NCBI GenBank assembly: GCA_018340375.1
Contig: JAFFJZ010000006.1
Span: forward strand, 22,016,001 to 22,080,000
Direction: 5' to 3'
Length of the DNA stretch: 64,000 nucleotides
Source: Gonatopus flavifemur
Lineage: Eukaryota > Arthropoda > Insecta > Hymenoptera > Dryinidae
Position 1 is the first letter of the stretch, and every line of letters begins with the position of its first letter. Shown one piece after another: positions 14,434 through 26,320 of this stretch. The notes under the pieces are model-generated. The model was not told the DNA's origin. It saw only the letters and a list, made by a program, of their open reading frames with translations, and did no database searches. The position numbers were made by a program, and so were the translations under genes.

Positions 14434-14707
14434 TCAGGGATGTACAAATGTCCGGTATAGTCTTATTTAGGTTTCCGTAGAACGGTTATGAAACATGTTA
14501 AATAAGAATTTGTTAAAGATCAAACTTGTGCCAAATCTTCTAATATTCTCCACTTCGAGGAGATGAAAATGAACTGCGTTGGAGCCTGTATCGATAGATT
14601 TGATACATTACATTTGCATCTCTTTAAACATTGCAGGTAGTGAAATTTTGTTTCGCGTCAATTTTGAGGTTATGTGAATTTTAATATATTGGCTTAATTC
14701 TTGATAA

Positions 14708-14945
14708 CCCTGGCGAAAAAACGGCGTGCACATAAAGTTCAAACAGCGTACCAATAACGTGATTCTGGCCAATATACGTTCAATGCACGCTTACTTCAAT
14801 ATAAGCGTGAGTACAGCGTGCATGAACGCTTTTCTTCACGCTCGATCCACGCTCAACTGCGCCAATTGACTCTTAATACACTCTCATGTGACGGTAATAA
14901 CACTCCTATGTGACCCTCCAAATGCACGCTTTATTTTCACCAGGG
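14708..14945. mobile_element. Inverted-repeat element with CCCTGGYGAAAA ends and GCGTG words
   Basis: Left end CCCTGGCGAAAAAACGGCGT and right end (inverse) CCCTGGTGAAAATAAAGCGT match. The interior contains repeated AAGCGTG, CACGCTT and CACGCTC. No ORF. Confidence 0.65.
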
Positions 14946-15069
14946 AACTCACATTCTGCCAATAGTTGTGAACTTCTGGAAATGAATCTTTCCAAATATT
15001 CAATACAAAACATATTTTTATGGTTGTTTGGTACTTTTTTCCCTAGTAAAACTATAAATATACATTTGT

Positions 15070-15180
15070 ACCCTAACAGCACAATGTGTCTCTGGGACGT
15101 TTTCTGAACGTTCTGAAAACTTCTCCTACGTTCTATAAACCTTCCATAAACGTTCCAGTGGCACGTTGTGCTGTTTGGGT
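15070..15180. mobile_element. 111-bp foldback with ACCCWAACAGCACAA ends
   Basis: ACCCTAACAGCACAATGTG at the left is matched by inverse ACCCAAACAGCACAACGTG at the right. The interior carries ACGTTC words, linking it to the 13.4-14.5 kb repeats. 15180-15410 continues with GACGTTTGG and AACGTTTTG words. Confidence 0.65.
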
Positions 15181-15409
15181 ATAGGTTAGAGATAAAATAC
15201 TTGGTTTTCATATAACGTCTCGAAAACATTCTGAAAACATACCATAGCATGTGTAAACAATGTCCCCAAAACATTGGATGAGTGTTCCCAAGACGTTTGG
15301 AAAATGTGCTTTTGGAAACCAACATCTGTGGGACTTTGGACACGTTTTTAAAACGTTTTGAGAACTTTCGGAGCTGTTTGGGATAAGTCTTTCTCCCAGC
15401 AACATTCTG

Positions 15410-17340
15410 TGCTCAGCATAGGCGGAACCTGATGATACTTGGATTTACATCAATCCATTTTGTATAACTCTTCTCAGCAATTTTCCATTCCAACTCTATG
15501 CCAACTATGACACGAATAATTGATAAGGCCTCTCTAAATTTTGTGGACTTTATTTAACTCCTGAAAAGTGAGTTTTCACTCCAAAAAACCTAGAGAGGAT
15601 GAATGAAAATTTGTGAAAATTCATACGAAACTTAGTTAACCTTCTTTCTTAAGGATATACCATTGATACAGGAATAACCCCGTCATTGATCCACGACGAC
15701 CCACCGAAGATAAAATCTTTCGGAAGTACAATACATTAATTTGATGTATCTTCCGTTCCATTTGGGAATCTCTTCTCCTCCCCTCTCTCTTCGATTGAAC
15801 TTTGAGCTTTTATTCATGTTTTCTTGAAACGATTAATCTTGCACCTGCCGTCCTTGGCCTCGGAAACAGAGAGGTGTAAGAAGTCAAGGACGTGCATGCA
15901 ACGTCCCTTTTGCTTTTTCTCTCGTCTCAATGTTCGAAATCGATATTACGTGTATATGATAAGCGCGTGTGCGTGCGTGGGTGCGTGTGGGTATGTATAC
16001 GTACGTACACGTGTTGGAGTATTTAAGCAGAATCGTGGGGGAATGTCGAAATCCAAGGTGGTGGTTTCTCCGTTTGCGTGACTGATAAGCGAGGGTTGAA
16101 GGTAGGGGAAAAAAATTTCATGTAAGAGAAAAAAAAACCTTGTAAGATTGTGTCGAAGAAACTAGTGCGGTTGTACAATCGTGCCCTTTCGACATCCAAC
16201 CCTTGATAATTGACGGAAAGTCGTATATATACGTATCCGTATCCTCTCAATCAATCTGTACCTTAAGGACTTTGACAAAGATATTAATGGAACTATATCG
16301 TTTCACGAAACATGAAAATCATTCTCTCGAATCATGGAATACGAGGATAAGAGGTATAGTTATCTATTATCTTTTCTTCAGACAGATATTACGAAATCAT
16401 TTCTGTTTACGATATTTCTTTCTATAGGAATTATTTTGATTGATCGAAATTTAATTACTTTCAGTCATCGGAGGGGTGTTCTTGAATTACGTAGAGGTAT
16501 CTCATAATACCGTTCATTACCTCCTTATTTTCTCGTCGTACTAATCATATCTGAAGTTCATGCGACGGAGAGGAGTGTTACATAAGTTTTCAGATGTATT
16601 ACGTATCACGTTCGTGTTTGGTGATGAAAGAATAAAATCTGTGTTTCCATCCGATGTGAAAAATTTCTATATAAATCAGGTATATCGTACACGAATATAC
16701 GTAGAAATTTTCCATACGGTTGACGTTTACTTGAAACATTAATTAACGTTTCATCCACGTTTCAGCGTTGATTCGGTTAATGTTGTGACATCCGACATAT
16801 GATGGGATAATATGAATCAAAACCACAATGTCAACCATCGCTGATGACGGGTAATATCAAATCGGCAAATTATCATTAACGTACGTTGCGAAGCCCACAA
16901 AAACTTCGAAAACGTAGAGAAATAACGTCAAGTTCGGTAAACATGTGAATAAAATGTCTTAAAATAATACTTGGAGAGAAATTCTTAGGAGAAAAAATCA
17001 CTCTCCGCAAAATTTTACTTGATACAGTAAATATAACATGTCGAAGAAATAAATAGATTAAATTTTGTGTCATAGGAGGTCCACTCAAAATTTGTGTTGA
17101 AAACAACATATCAAATTCTGAAATTCACAGATTTTCAGTAGTAATTTAACATTTTTGTATTAATTTGATACATTTTTTGTATAAATATTTGATATAAATT
17201 GCGAGTGAACCTCCTGGGACATACACGTGTGTTGAAATTACACAAAACTTGTCACTATGTAACAGCTTCTCATTGGTTGTAATGCTATAAAAGATATGGG
17301 AAGTTCTTCTTCACACTTGACATCAAAAACGAGAGATTTT
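15410..17340. other. Non-repetitive AT-rich stretch, no gene seen
   Basis: Only short open frames with no family resemblance. A GT/GTGC/GTAC simple repeat occupies 15963-16014. Confidence 0.45.
15963..16014. repeat. GTGC/GTGG/TACG simple repeat
   Basis: Alternating purine-pyrimidine run of GTGCGTG, GTATGTATAC and GTACGTAC. Confidence 0.7.
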
Positions 17341-17349
17341 CTCACCAAT

Positions 17350-17470
17350 TCAAGGAATTATTGTTTTTTTTTGGTGTTGAATTTTCTAGAAATGGAGGAA
17401 AAGTCGACTAAATTGTGTTGTTGCCGCCACCATTTTTGAGGGAGGAATTTTACAATTATTTTCTACAGTT
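17350..17470. repeat. Partial CACTGTAAA-family remnant
   Basis: GGTGTTGAATTTTCTAGAAA, GGAGGAAAAGTC and a GTTGCCGCCACCATTTTTGA segment echo the internal blocks of 5980-6100 and 23580-23690. Ends not found. Confidence 0.4.
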
Positions 17471-17572
17471 AACGCTATATCCAACCTTGAAAAAAAATCT
17501 GCTTCAAGTTTTATAAACATATCATGAAAATTTTGACATAACACAATCTATCAAATCTCATAATATGATAAT

Positions 17573-17772
17573 ACACTCACAGAAAGGATTTCTTGAGATG
17601 AGAAAAAATTTTTTAAGCCTAGAAAATTTTACTTGAATCAACAGAAATTCGTTTTAATTGGAAAAAAAATTTTGTTGATTCAAGTAAAATTTTCTAGGCT
17701 CAAAAAAAACATAAGTTTTGTCCCAGCGACAAGAAAAATTTTCTCATTTCAAGAAATCCTTCCTGTGAGTGT
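17573..17772. mobile_element. 200-bp foldback MITE with ACACTCACAGAAAG ends
   Basis: Left ACACTCACAGAAAGGATTTC and right inverse ACACTCACAGGAAGGATTTC match, continuing through TTGARATGAGAAAA. A second inner pair (AGCCTAGAAAATTTTACTTG and its inverse) closes the hairpin. A partial copy is at 20753-20850. Confidence 0.8.
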
Positions 17773-18126
17773 AATTTGAATAGTATAATTCCTCATATTA
17801 AGAATCTTCTTCGCAATTTTTATAAGAATATATTTGTGAATTGAATGATTAATTTCTTATATTTCAATAAGAAATTCTAAAATTACATAACTCATATCAA
17901 ATTGATTATGGAAATATTGGATTCTACCCGAAATTTTCCATTCAATCTAAGAATTTTTCTAACAGCTTTGAAATCTAACATTCTTTTCCCGTGGATTTAT
18001 TTATTTGTGCTGATCATCCCATTCCTCTATTTCATAGAAATTGAAATATTGGGAAATGAATCATAACTCGCTATCATTCAAAACATGATATTTTCCTCAA
18101 TTAATATGCTGTATACAGCACTTGTG

Positions 18127-18300
18127 CACTGTAAAAACGATACCTCGATTTTCCCCTGAAATTTGGGTGGCAGCTGAGTTCCACCGCAAATGGGGAACTT
18201 TCCACCCTGATTTGGTGGACTTTTCCCTCATTCTCTTGAACTCCCCTATTCCTTACTCCATCATTGGAGTGAGGAAAAACTCGCCATAATGTTTACAGTG
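18127..18300. mobile_element. 174-bp MITE with CACTGTAAA ends
   Basis: CACTGTAAAAACGA at the left, TGTTTACAGTG at the right. The interior has GGTGG/CCACC and GGGGAA/TTCCCC inverse words (for example GGGGAACTTTCCACC). Confidence 0.65.
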
Positions 18301-18550
18301 TACTTGAATCAAAGAAGTGCTGTACATACTGTAAACGAACCTGTGTAAAATTGCTAGTTCTAGGAACGATGATAATGAGCCCCGTGTTGGAATTCCAATT
18401 TTACGGTCAATATAAAACGTCAAAATGCTAAACGCTGTACAAATCCATTATAAGCCGACTTTAAAAATGTTCTCATTACTTTCCACAATCGCGGCACTGC
18501 AGTTTCACGCTGCAGAATCATAAAATTGTTGTCAGAAACACAATTTGATA

Positions 18551-18770
18551 CACTGAGGACTCAATTTATTAAACTGGAAAAAATTTTCATCAGATTGAAA
18601 CGACGCAATTCTCAAATTAGTAAATATTTCGTCTTGAATTCGAAGAATGTGATTCCAATTGGATGAAAAATTTTTCCATCGAAATTAATTATTTTTTCCA
18701 TTGGAAACAAAATTCATCAGAATGAGGGCAAATAGATTTTCTTCAATTTTAAGAAATTGGCTTCTCAGTG
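18551..18770. mobile_element. Diverged foldback with CACTGAG ends
   Basis: CACTGAGGACTCAATTT at 18551 pairs with inverse of AAGAAATTGGCTTCTCAGTG ending at 18770; inner TTTTCATCAGA/TTCATCAGAATG blocks recur. Arms are poorly conserved. Confidence 0.45.
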
Positions 18771-18904
18771 TAGATGCTATCAATTTTCACAGCACTGATT
18801 AATTTTCTGTTCTCAGAATGGTCTGATTATTATCAGTCGATATTACAAACTGATGATATATTTTGAGAAATATTACAAAATCGCTCAACGGCTCATCAGA
18901 AAAG

Positions 18905-19095
18905 GGAAACGTGGGCCGATACTGGCTCAGTACTGCTGCCAGAGTTGCCAGTACTGGCAAATCCAAAGCTACCAAGGCTATCAAAACTGGTCAGTACTGT
19001 TCGTATGCGTCAACTATGGTAGGATTCTGGCATTCCAACCTTGTTCAAACAATATCGATTCAATACTGACCCAATACTGCAACTTTCCCCTCAAA
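18905..19095. repeat. Array of CAGTACTGG / CCAGTACTGGC words
   Basis: CAGTACTG, GCCAGTACTGGC and CAATACTG occur repeatedly. The same words recur at 53360-53510, 44145-44305 and in 12318-13421. No clear termini. Confidence 0.45.
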
Positions 19096-19259
19096 TCAAC
19101 ACCTTTCGAAATTCGTCGAATAAATCGTTTCAATTGAAAAATAATAATGACCCTGGATGAAAACAATTGTTCCCGCCAAAGTGTGGCAAATATAACCTGG
19201 CAATTTCCAAATGGGGGACAACGGCAAATTTAGGATGAACTTATAAAGTAACTATACTC

Positions 19260-19405
19260 CACTGTAAAAAGAAAGTTTTAATCTGTTTGCATTTTAATTT
19301 CAGACAATGCTTTTTCCATTGTGTCAGCGATTGTTCTTTCGGCTGAATTTGTTTGCATCATAGATTCAAGAATTGAGCTGAATTCGAGACTTTCTTTTTA
19401 CAGTG
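19260..19405. mobile_element. 146-bp MITE with perfect 17-bp ends
   Basis: CACTGTAAAAAGAAAGT at 19260 has an exact inverse at 19389-19405. The inner part has an approximate inverse pair around GAATTTGTTTGCAT/GTTTGCATTTTAATT. No ORF. Confidence 0.8.
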
Positions 19406-19584
19406 TCAGTGCAGTAAGATAGCCCTGACAAATTTGATAGCCGCCAGCGCATTTATTTAATTCAGTGGTTGGGAATGTGCCTAGTTGGAAATCCAAACGG
19501 TGAAATTGAGGAAGACGGGGGTCGGTCAGTTCAAAGGAAACTAGGCAAAACGTTCTGTCGAGACGGTATATTTCCAATTTCTCC

Positions 19585-19812
19585 ACACGGAGAGAAAATG
19601 GTTTGCTACTATAGCGCTTACAAAGAAATTTGTTGTTCTTGCAAAAATATTCACTACAGCAGCTAAGACGTTAGTTCTCTTAACAAATTTGTTTATGTCA
19701 GCAAAAAAATGTAGTTGTGTCAATCATTTTTCTTGCTCTTACAGCTGATTTTTTTTGTAGGCGCTATAGTAACAGACCTGCTTGTTATGCCAGCAATACT
19801 TTTCTCTTCGTG
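19585..19812. mobile_element. MITE-like element with ACACGGAGAGAAAA ends, copy 2 (see 6444-6634)
   Basis: Left end ACACGGAGAGAAAATGG; right end TTTTCTCTTCGTG is its inverse. It shares the GCTACTATAGCGC and GTAGGCGCTATAGTAACAG blocks with the first copy and is about 37 bases longer, with an extra CAAATTTGTTTATGTCAGC segment. Confidence 0.75.
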
Positions 19813-20752
19813 CAGCCGTACGACGTTTCGAGTAGATACTACTCGTTTTCAAGTACAAAGAATAAAAAATCTTGAACAAATTTGATAGCCGCCAGCACAT
19901 TCATTCAAGGATTCTTCACAGTGCACAGTGATATTTTAATTAAATTGAAGCACTTGGCCATAGTTTTTCATAAACTATTCGGCTATCGCCCCACCGCTAT
20001 CATCTCCTTAAGATACCTCAGTGAATATTTCACTGACCGGATTTGAAGATATTCCAAGCGAAAGCAAGAATTGCATGCATTCAATCAATTTATATTTATA
20101 TTCAAAACGATACTACGTCCCTCAATCCAAACGCTCGAATTCCCCTTCCGCCTTTTCTTTTAATGCATCGTAACGCATAATTCGAATTTATTCGAGTATC
20201 ATTGTTTAACGCCCTGGAAATCTTGGAATTTCATAAAAACCTTCACTTTGCAATACGATTGAACGTTCAATAAAAGATTCTTCCCAGATTTATGCTTCAT
20301 TCTATTTATAATAAAATCGAATTCGAGTTCAAGAATGATCCAAAATAAGGAGAAAGAAGTAAAATACACCATCGAAATGGATTTACGTTCTGTTGGATTT
20401 TACAACCCAATCAGATTTCCTTTTGATGAGGTCGTGAAAATGGGCGGGACTCGTAAAGATTTTAACATGCACAGGGAAGAAGCACGAATTTGGTATGAGT
20501 TACCGGGCCGCTGAGATTTTCTGACGATTTGAATTCGTTTATTTTCATGACGCGATTGAAAGGAAAATCTAATGGGATTATAAAACCCAATGTGGGATTA
20601 TCTTTCACCTCTTCTCCAAGCCGGATATATATTTCAAGTTTTATGAGTGAATATGGTATCAAAATTGGCTATTGGAATGTTTATTCCTCGAAGACGATGT
20701 TTTAGTTTGTCGGTCAATAATTGATTAGAATAAATCACTCTGTAGCTTAGAT
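19813..20752. other. No gene or clear repeat seen
   Basis: AT-rich sequence with short open frames only; CCGCCAGC repeats a phrase from 19442. Confidence 0.35.
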
Positions 20753-20850
20753 ACACTCACAGAAAAGATTTCTTGAATTGAGCAAATTTTTCTTGTCACT
20801 GGGACAAAACTCATTTGACCTCTTGAGCCTAGAAAATTTCTTTTGAAATC
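20753..20850. repeat. Partial copy of the ACACTCACAGAAA foldback
   Basis: ACACTCACAGAAAAGATTTC at the left, then GTCACTGGGACAAAACTCA and TTGAGCCTAGAAAATTTC, all matching the reverse-oriented arm of 17573-17772. The right half is missing. Confidence 0.65.
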
Positions 20851-21008
20851 AAAACGAAGAATAAATCTTTGGATTTCATACAGAAGAGTTTAAGGCTGGT
20901 TATATTACACACTGTGAAGAATGTTTACAGGAAGATTTCAGTACTCTCTAAAATAGAAACAGTGTAACTCCCGCTGTTTCATTCAGTGATTGAAATGTTC
21001 ACTGCACA

Positions 21009-21179
21009 GAATCTAAGAAATTGTTATTTAAATAGGTCCGAATAAATATTTTGTTTGTGCAAAAGGATTAATTATTTGGTCCATCATTCGAATAACAAAT
21101 TTGTTTGTATCTAGAAAATATTCATTTTGGTTGAAGAAATATTTATTCGAACTTATTCGAATAACAATTTCTTAGATTC
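21009..21179. mobile_element. 171-bp foldback with GAATCTAAGAAATTGTTATT ends
   Basis: Outer 20 bases are exact inverse copies apart from small inner gaps; CCGAATAAATATT and AATATTTATTCGAA continue the pairing. Confidence 0.8.
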
Positions 21180-21439
21180 AAATAAATACTTTTTCCTGCA
21201 TGTCCATCGTTTGATTCAGTGCTTATTAACATCCAAGCTTTCGATACTATTCAAACAAGAAGCAGTATTCTTCCCGTCGGCCGCTCAAAGCAGCGTCATT
21301 AATTTTGCTTTGACAAAAGAGACGCAAATTTTCCAGTGACGTGAGTGTGTTGCATAGTTCTCCGTGATATTGATACGACATTGATGTGAATTTGAACTGA
21401 AAATTTATATTTATAAATGAAATATCCAAATGTTATATA

Positions 21440-22180
21440 CATGAATTTATTACAGAGCATTACGGTAGGGGTGAATTCGCCGAATAAACATCATTTCACA
21501 ATCGTAACCCATACAACAAAACTTGCTGTGCAACCGTTGCTTTCACGTTGTTTATCGAGTTTATGCAAAGTTGCTGGGAATTTGCCACGCATGTGATTGA
21601 GAGTTCAATGAAACCGAGCAACTTCCTAGCAACACGATAACAACTGAACCTGAGATCTTAGATTTACAGCATATTGTTGTGCATTTGGCGACGCAACGTC
21701 CCTGCAAATTGCTTCAAACTGTTGTTGTACGTTTTCAACAATTTGCTGCATATTTGCTCAGCATTTTACTGTTAGGGAAGTCATTTTTCAATAATTACTG
21801 GAAATGACTAGCGATTGTCGAATCACGTCTTTTGGGTGAAAAGTTCGTTCGGCGAATTTGTACACTGGGAAAAAGAGGCCAAGTTAAATCGACTTGGAAA
21901 CAACTTGATGTAACATTGATGCCAAGTTCAAGTGACGAGGGAAACACATATACAAATTGAATTAAGATGAAAGCACCAGTCGATTCAACGTATCATTTTC
22001 TCCACTGTATATAAATTCATATAACCTAGAAATTTCATAGGTTAGAACAAACATTTGTTCACAATTTCAAACATAACACGAGTCTATTGTTGTATAAATT
22101 TTCTATTCCCCGTCCCATGTTGAAGCATTGAAAAGATACACGAATCGAGAAGTGCTGACCTGGATTTTGTTCATCAGATC
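21440..22180. other. GTTGC/GCAAC-word repeat and diverged filler
   Basis: 21505-21780 is dense in GTTGC, GCAAC and CAACAATTTGC words in both orientations, in the style of the other word arrays, but I could not fix its ends. 21860-22140 shows nothing recognisable. Confidence 0.35.
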
Positions 22181-22408
22181 CCTAGTTAAACAAACCCATT
22201 GATTCTCGCTAAATCTCATTGAATCTTGCACAATGTTCTGACCGAATCCTATTCAAGCATCTGTCAATGAGAGATTTCATTAGATGAATGTATTTTTTCA
22301 ATGTGATTCCGATTAAATCTCGCCAAATCTGATTGAATCTTGCACAATGTTCTGACCAAATTCCATTGAATTTCATTTCGTCTGATTCTATAGACTTTTT
22401 TAACCAGG
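22181..22408. mobile_element. Inverted-repeat element with CCTRGTTAAA ends and an internal direct repeat
   Basis: CCTAGTTAAACAAA at the left and inverse CCTGGTTAAAAAAG at the right. Inside, TGAATCTTGCACAATGTTCT occurs twice (near 22225 and 22333). Confidence 0.55.
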
Positions 22409-22904
22409 ACGTTTTCTCCAGTTACGTTTCCCGCTGATTGAAACAGTGTAATTTCAGTGAGTGTACTGGAAAATGAATTGGTAGAAATTTTCCAGTTCCC
22501 AGACGTAGTAAATTTTCAGTTTTTTCCCCACAATGCAGAGTTGGGCATAGCAGAGCCTACTTCTGTGTTTCCCAATCGATGACGTGCAAGTTCCTTCGAA
22601 TACCCTTCTATGCTAACTCGAAGAGTATTTTAGCAAAAGCTCGGACGTCCTTTATTGCAGGATACAGCAGTTGTAAATCCTGTTACGACCTGTTAAAACC
22701 AACCCCGGTCTCTTCTATGTATGTGCTTAAATCCACAAAATCATCAAATCTGGTAATCAAATTAGAAATAGAAAATTTAATTCTGTTGATGGATGAATAG
22801 AAAAAAAGGAAAAAGTTTGATGCAAATAACAATCGTCTCGTGTCGATTTTGATGAAAATCTTTCAATGTTTCTAGCGATAAGCGGAAATGAAATGTCTGA
22901 CTAG

Positions 22905-23042
22905 ATGTAGACTTTCACTACTGTTACTACCATCTCAACCGTCGTTACTGTTACTTCTATTACCACCGTTGCGACTACTGTGCAAAGTATCCGTCGTAAC
23001 TGACACTTTTACCACCATCGCAATTGTTATTGTCATTGTTGT
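22905..23042. repeat. Degenerate TAC/ACC/GTT trinucleotide repeat
   Basis: Imperfect CTACTGTTACTACC-type triplets over about 140 bases. Confidence 0.6.
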
Positions 23043-23249
23043 TCAACGGTGGATAAAAATCTTTATGAGATCGTTGTATTAGATAGTTCATTGTTGAAAT
23101 AAACTTCTCTTATGAGTGATCGTTGATTATTTGGACACATCGGGGAGCAAATGCGTCTTCTCAGAAGTTGAAAATAAAATAACTACATCTTTAAACATTT
23201 CTGAATGAGTTTGTAAATCTACAAAGATTTTTGTTACAGGGTATGCACG

Positions 23250-23860
23250 AACAAAAATAATCAGCAATCATTTGGGTAGCTAAAATCCAGTCACGGGAGT
23301 TAGTTTTTAACTTTTACAGCTGGTCACTTAGCGGCAATAATGAGAAATATAGTTGCCATAGCGAAAATTTTGCAGTTTGATCATTTTCCATTGTGGCAAG
23401 TAATAAATAACTACAGCAGCAATTATTTCAACTATAACAGTGAAAAAAGGAGCTGAACAAGAAATGAATACATTTTTTAAGGAGAGCTCAAAACGTGCAC
23501 TATACAGTGTAAAAAATGTGGGGAGGTTTTATTTTACATTGTTGGTGGATTTTGTCCCCTCGTCGTGGGGGAATTGTTTTTTGGGTGTTGAATCCTCTAC
23601 AAATGAAAGAAAAGTCCATCAAGTTATGGTGAAAAATTTCCCATCTATGGAGTAACTTTACTGAAATCATTTTTTGATGGGAAATTCCACAAATTCCGCT
23701 GTTTTTCAGCTGTCGCAGTTTCTCACTGACCGGTAGCAGCAAGAAATCCAGCTAAATTATTTCCCACTGTGGTAGCTAAAAAAGAGCTACAACTGCATTT
23801 ATTTTAGCTAAAGAAGGGAGTAGCGTCACAGCTATTTCATTTTCACTGCTTGTGTATTTT
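23250..23860. repeat. Composite of a CACTGTAAA-family MITE inside diverged GCTG-family sequence
   Basis: 23505-23700 is a copy of the CACTGTAAA family in the opposite orientation to 6878-7131 (AAAAAATGTGGGG, GTTGGTGGATTTTGTCCC, GGTGAAAAATTTCCCATC). It is flanked by GCTG/CAGC-word sequence (23260-23450 and 23698-23850, for example CAGCTGTCGCAG and GTAGCTAAAAAAGAGC). Confidence 0.55.
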
Positions 23861-25429
23861 GAAACATTAGGGAATCTAATGACGAATTCAACAAATTTTA
23901 TGCTCCTTTCTTTTCAAACTCTTGTTTTCTTCGACTTATGAAACTTCCGAAATTTGAAATAATATTTCTATATTGGAAATGGAATTATTCAACGGATAGA
24001 AATATCGAGAGCGATTCCAACCACACGAATCGCAGTTCAAGATTTTTCCTCTACTCGGGGAACATGAAAGTCAATCTCGATTCCGAGATTCAAAGATGTT
24101 AGCGAGTCCCAACCGCGTGGTTATTATGCAATTTATGCGTCCATAATTCGAAAGAGAGAACTGTAGCATTCTCACGGTACATCGTTGAAGAAGGAGAAAC
24201 CATCAGCCTGAATTTTTCACATTCTGCGATAAAGAAAAGGACATGATAATGTTTTTTCCGCGTAACGGAGACACGGAATAACGGCATGAAAAAACAAACA
24301 AACAAAAACAAAAATATGGAATAGAATTCTCGATCTTCGTATAATTTGGTTTTGAAACTAAATTCATTTTCTTCGTGTTTAATTAGATTCATATTTCATA
24401 CATCTCGTTCGTTTGTATATCAATTTAGTTCTTCTGGGGTGAGTGAAAATAAATGAAAGAGACATAGAAAAATGTGGAAAAGTAAAGGAAAAATTCTGGT
24501 GAATGCAAAAGAGAATGAAAACAGGAAGGATGAAGGAAATTTACTATGAAGAAATGGCAACAAAGCATGGCGCAAACCTGAACAATTGAAAAATTTCCTT
24601 GTCAATGTTGCGCGAATATATAGATATTTATAGATTGCCAAGCTATGTTAGTTCGTGTCTGTCACGACAGTATGTGCTGTTTGGATAGCAAATTTCTTTT
24701 TCCTCATCAAGATTCAATCCTCTCCTGAATAAAATTCCAAAGTTAAAGAACAGTAGTTAACGGACAAAATTTATACCATTTTAGAAATCTGTATTCACTG
24801 AATTTCTTATAATAAATTTTTAAGCGCGTGAGAGGGAATAAATCTTCCCTCTCAATATATTTAACTGGAACTTGAGACCAGGGAGACCAAGAATTCTGAG
24901 ATTGAATAGGGGAAACTCTCAAGCGAGTTACCGTTGAATTCTATCATGCGCTTAGGGATTTAGGAATTGTCTAGTTCCTGCATTTGTTTTACAATCGAAA
25001 CTATTGTTTGGAAGATGTAAAGCTGGAGAACCGTTTCAAAATTGTGAAGAGTTGGAAATTGATAGATTTCTTTTCACTTTTGATAACTCAGAACGATAAT
25101 ATGTGAAACTAAAAAATTCTCTTCAAAACAATAAAGAGATGATTAATAAAAGTTTTAATACGAAGGGATACGGAGAGACAGATACGGGAGAAAGTGATAT
25201 GAATATGAATGAAAAAAACGGAGGAAAGGAAGGAAGATACAAGGAAAAGATGATGAGAGAAAGTCGAAAGTTGTAGAGGAATAGGGAAATAAGGAGACGA
25301 AGAGAGGACGGGAGAGTAGTGGAAGAAGCGGCAAGCTGTGAGGGGAAACGTGGAATAGGATGGAAGGGTATTTAGACAGAGTGGTACCGAGGTGGAAGAA
25401 GAGAAAAGAGCATAGGGTGGGTGGCGTTT

Positions 25430-26320
25430 CGTGGATGAGGATGATAGAGAGGGGGTAGCACCAGGAGGCCGAGGCTGCGGCGTAGCCTCAGTGCCGGCGC
25501 AGTGGCCGGGCCATCGTGTCCTGCGCCCAGGTGCCTCTGTGTTCTGCTCTTCTCTCGTTGCCTGTCCAAATTTTTGGATCCTGTTGATCGAACGCACGAT
25601 CCGTTGATCCATCAGTCGCGTTATCGAAATAAATCAATTATCGTACGTTACATCGTTACCCGTGTCGCGAAATCTTCTACTTCTAATTCTATTGCTACAC
25701 TCGATTCCTTCACTCTTATCTATATACATATATATGACATATATATAAATATATAATATACATGTACATATATATTTATATACAAATTTCTCTATTCATT
25801 TATCTGACTTCTTTCTCTTCTATCCTGTAACTCTATAACGAACAGTGATTTGAAAAAATATTGTTATCAAGATTAATAAAATATAAAATAATACTCAGTG
25901 AGATTGAAAATAGTGCCGATATATAGTGTGTGTTTATGTATAATAAGTATATGTACCGCCGAGTCAGAGGAGAAAATTCGCCCTTGAACTTACGTTTATA
26001 TGTATATATAAAGGATTGAAAAGTATATAATATCCTGCGAGGACTAATCGCGGAAACGTGAGAAGAGGAGAAGAATCTAAGGAAGTTAGGTTAAAGGATA
26101 CACAGAGAAGGATATAGTCTATCGGGTGACCAGTAGACGGGAGGATTGGAGGACGCTTGAAGAGTATAGTAGGTGGAAGAGAGAGGAAAAAGAGGAGGGA
26201 GCCATGCCGCCCGGGCAAGCTTCCCTCGAGGCAGCCAGCAGCAAGATCGTCGTCGCGTTACCGCCTTTCTGTCCCACGAGATTACCAGCTGTGATTATTC
26301 TAAGCCGCCTCTTCTGAGGT
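25430..26320 (+). promoter_or_regulatory. GC-rich, CpG-bearing island; candidate promoter / 5'-UTR exon
   Basis: 25440-25680 is strikingly GC-rich for this window (GGCCGAGGCTGCGGCGTAGC, GTGGCCGGGCCATCG) and includes an arthropod-type initiator-like TCAGT at about 25612. 26200-26316 is again GC-rich and ends in a strong donor (GAG|GTAAGAAA, GT at about 26319). The ATG at 26203 has a good context but its frame closes at the donor after about 38 codons, so this looks like UTR or a uORF. No downstream exon was identified. Whether it is transcribed, and in which direction, is inferred only. Confidence 0.3.
25720..25790. repeat. TATATA/CATA simple repeat
   Basis: AT-rich run of TATATACATA, ATATATAAATATA and ACATATATATT words. 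Confidence 0.7.

Noticed and set aside
14906..15343. 145-codon minus-strand frame
   Set aside because: Spans two inverted-repeat elements rich in ACGTT words; a by-product of the repeats.
25109..25612. 167-codon minus-strand frame rich in Ser/Phe/Leu
   Set aside because: Low-complexity translation of a purine-rich strand next to the GC island; no domain and no conserved-looking start.
26203..26317. Short ATG frame with good context in the GC island
   Set aside because: Terminates right at a strong splice donor after about 38 codons; better explained as UTR or uORF.
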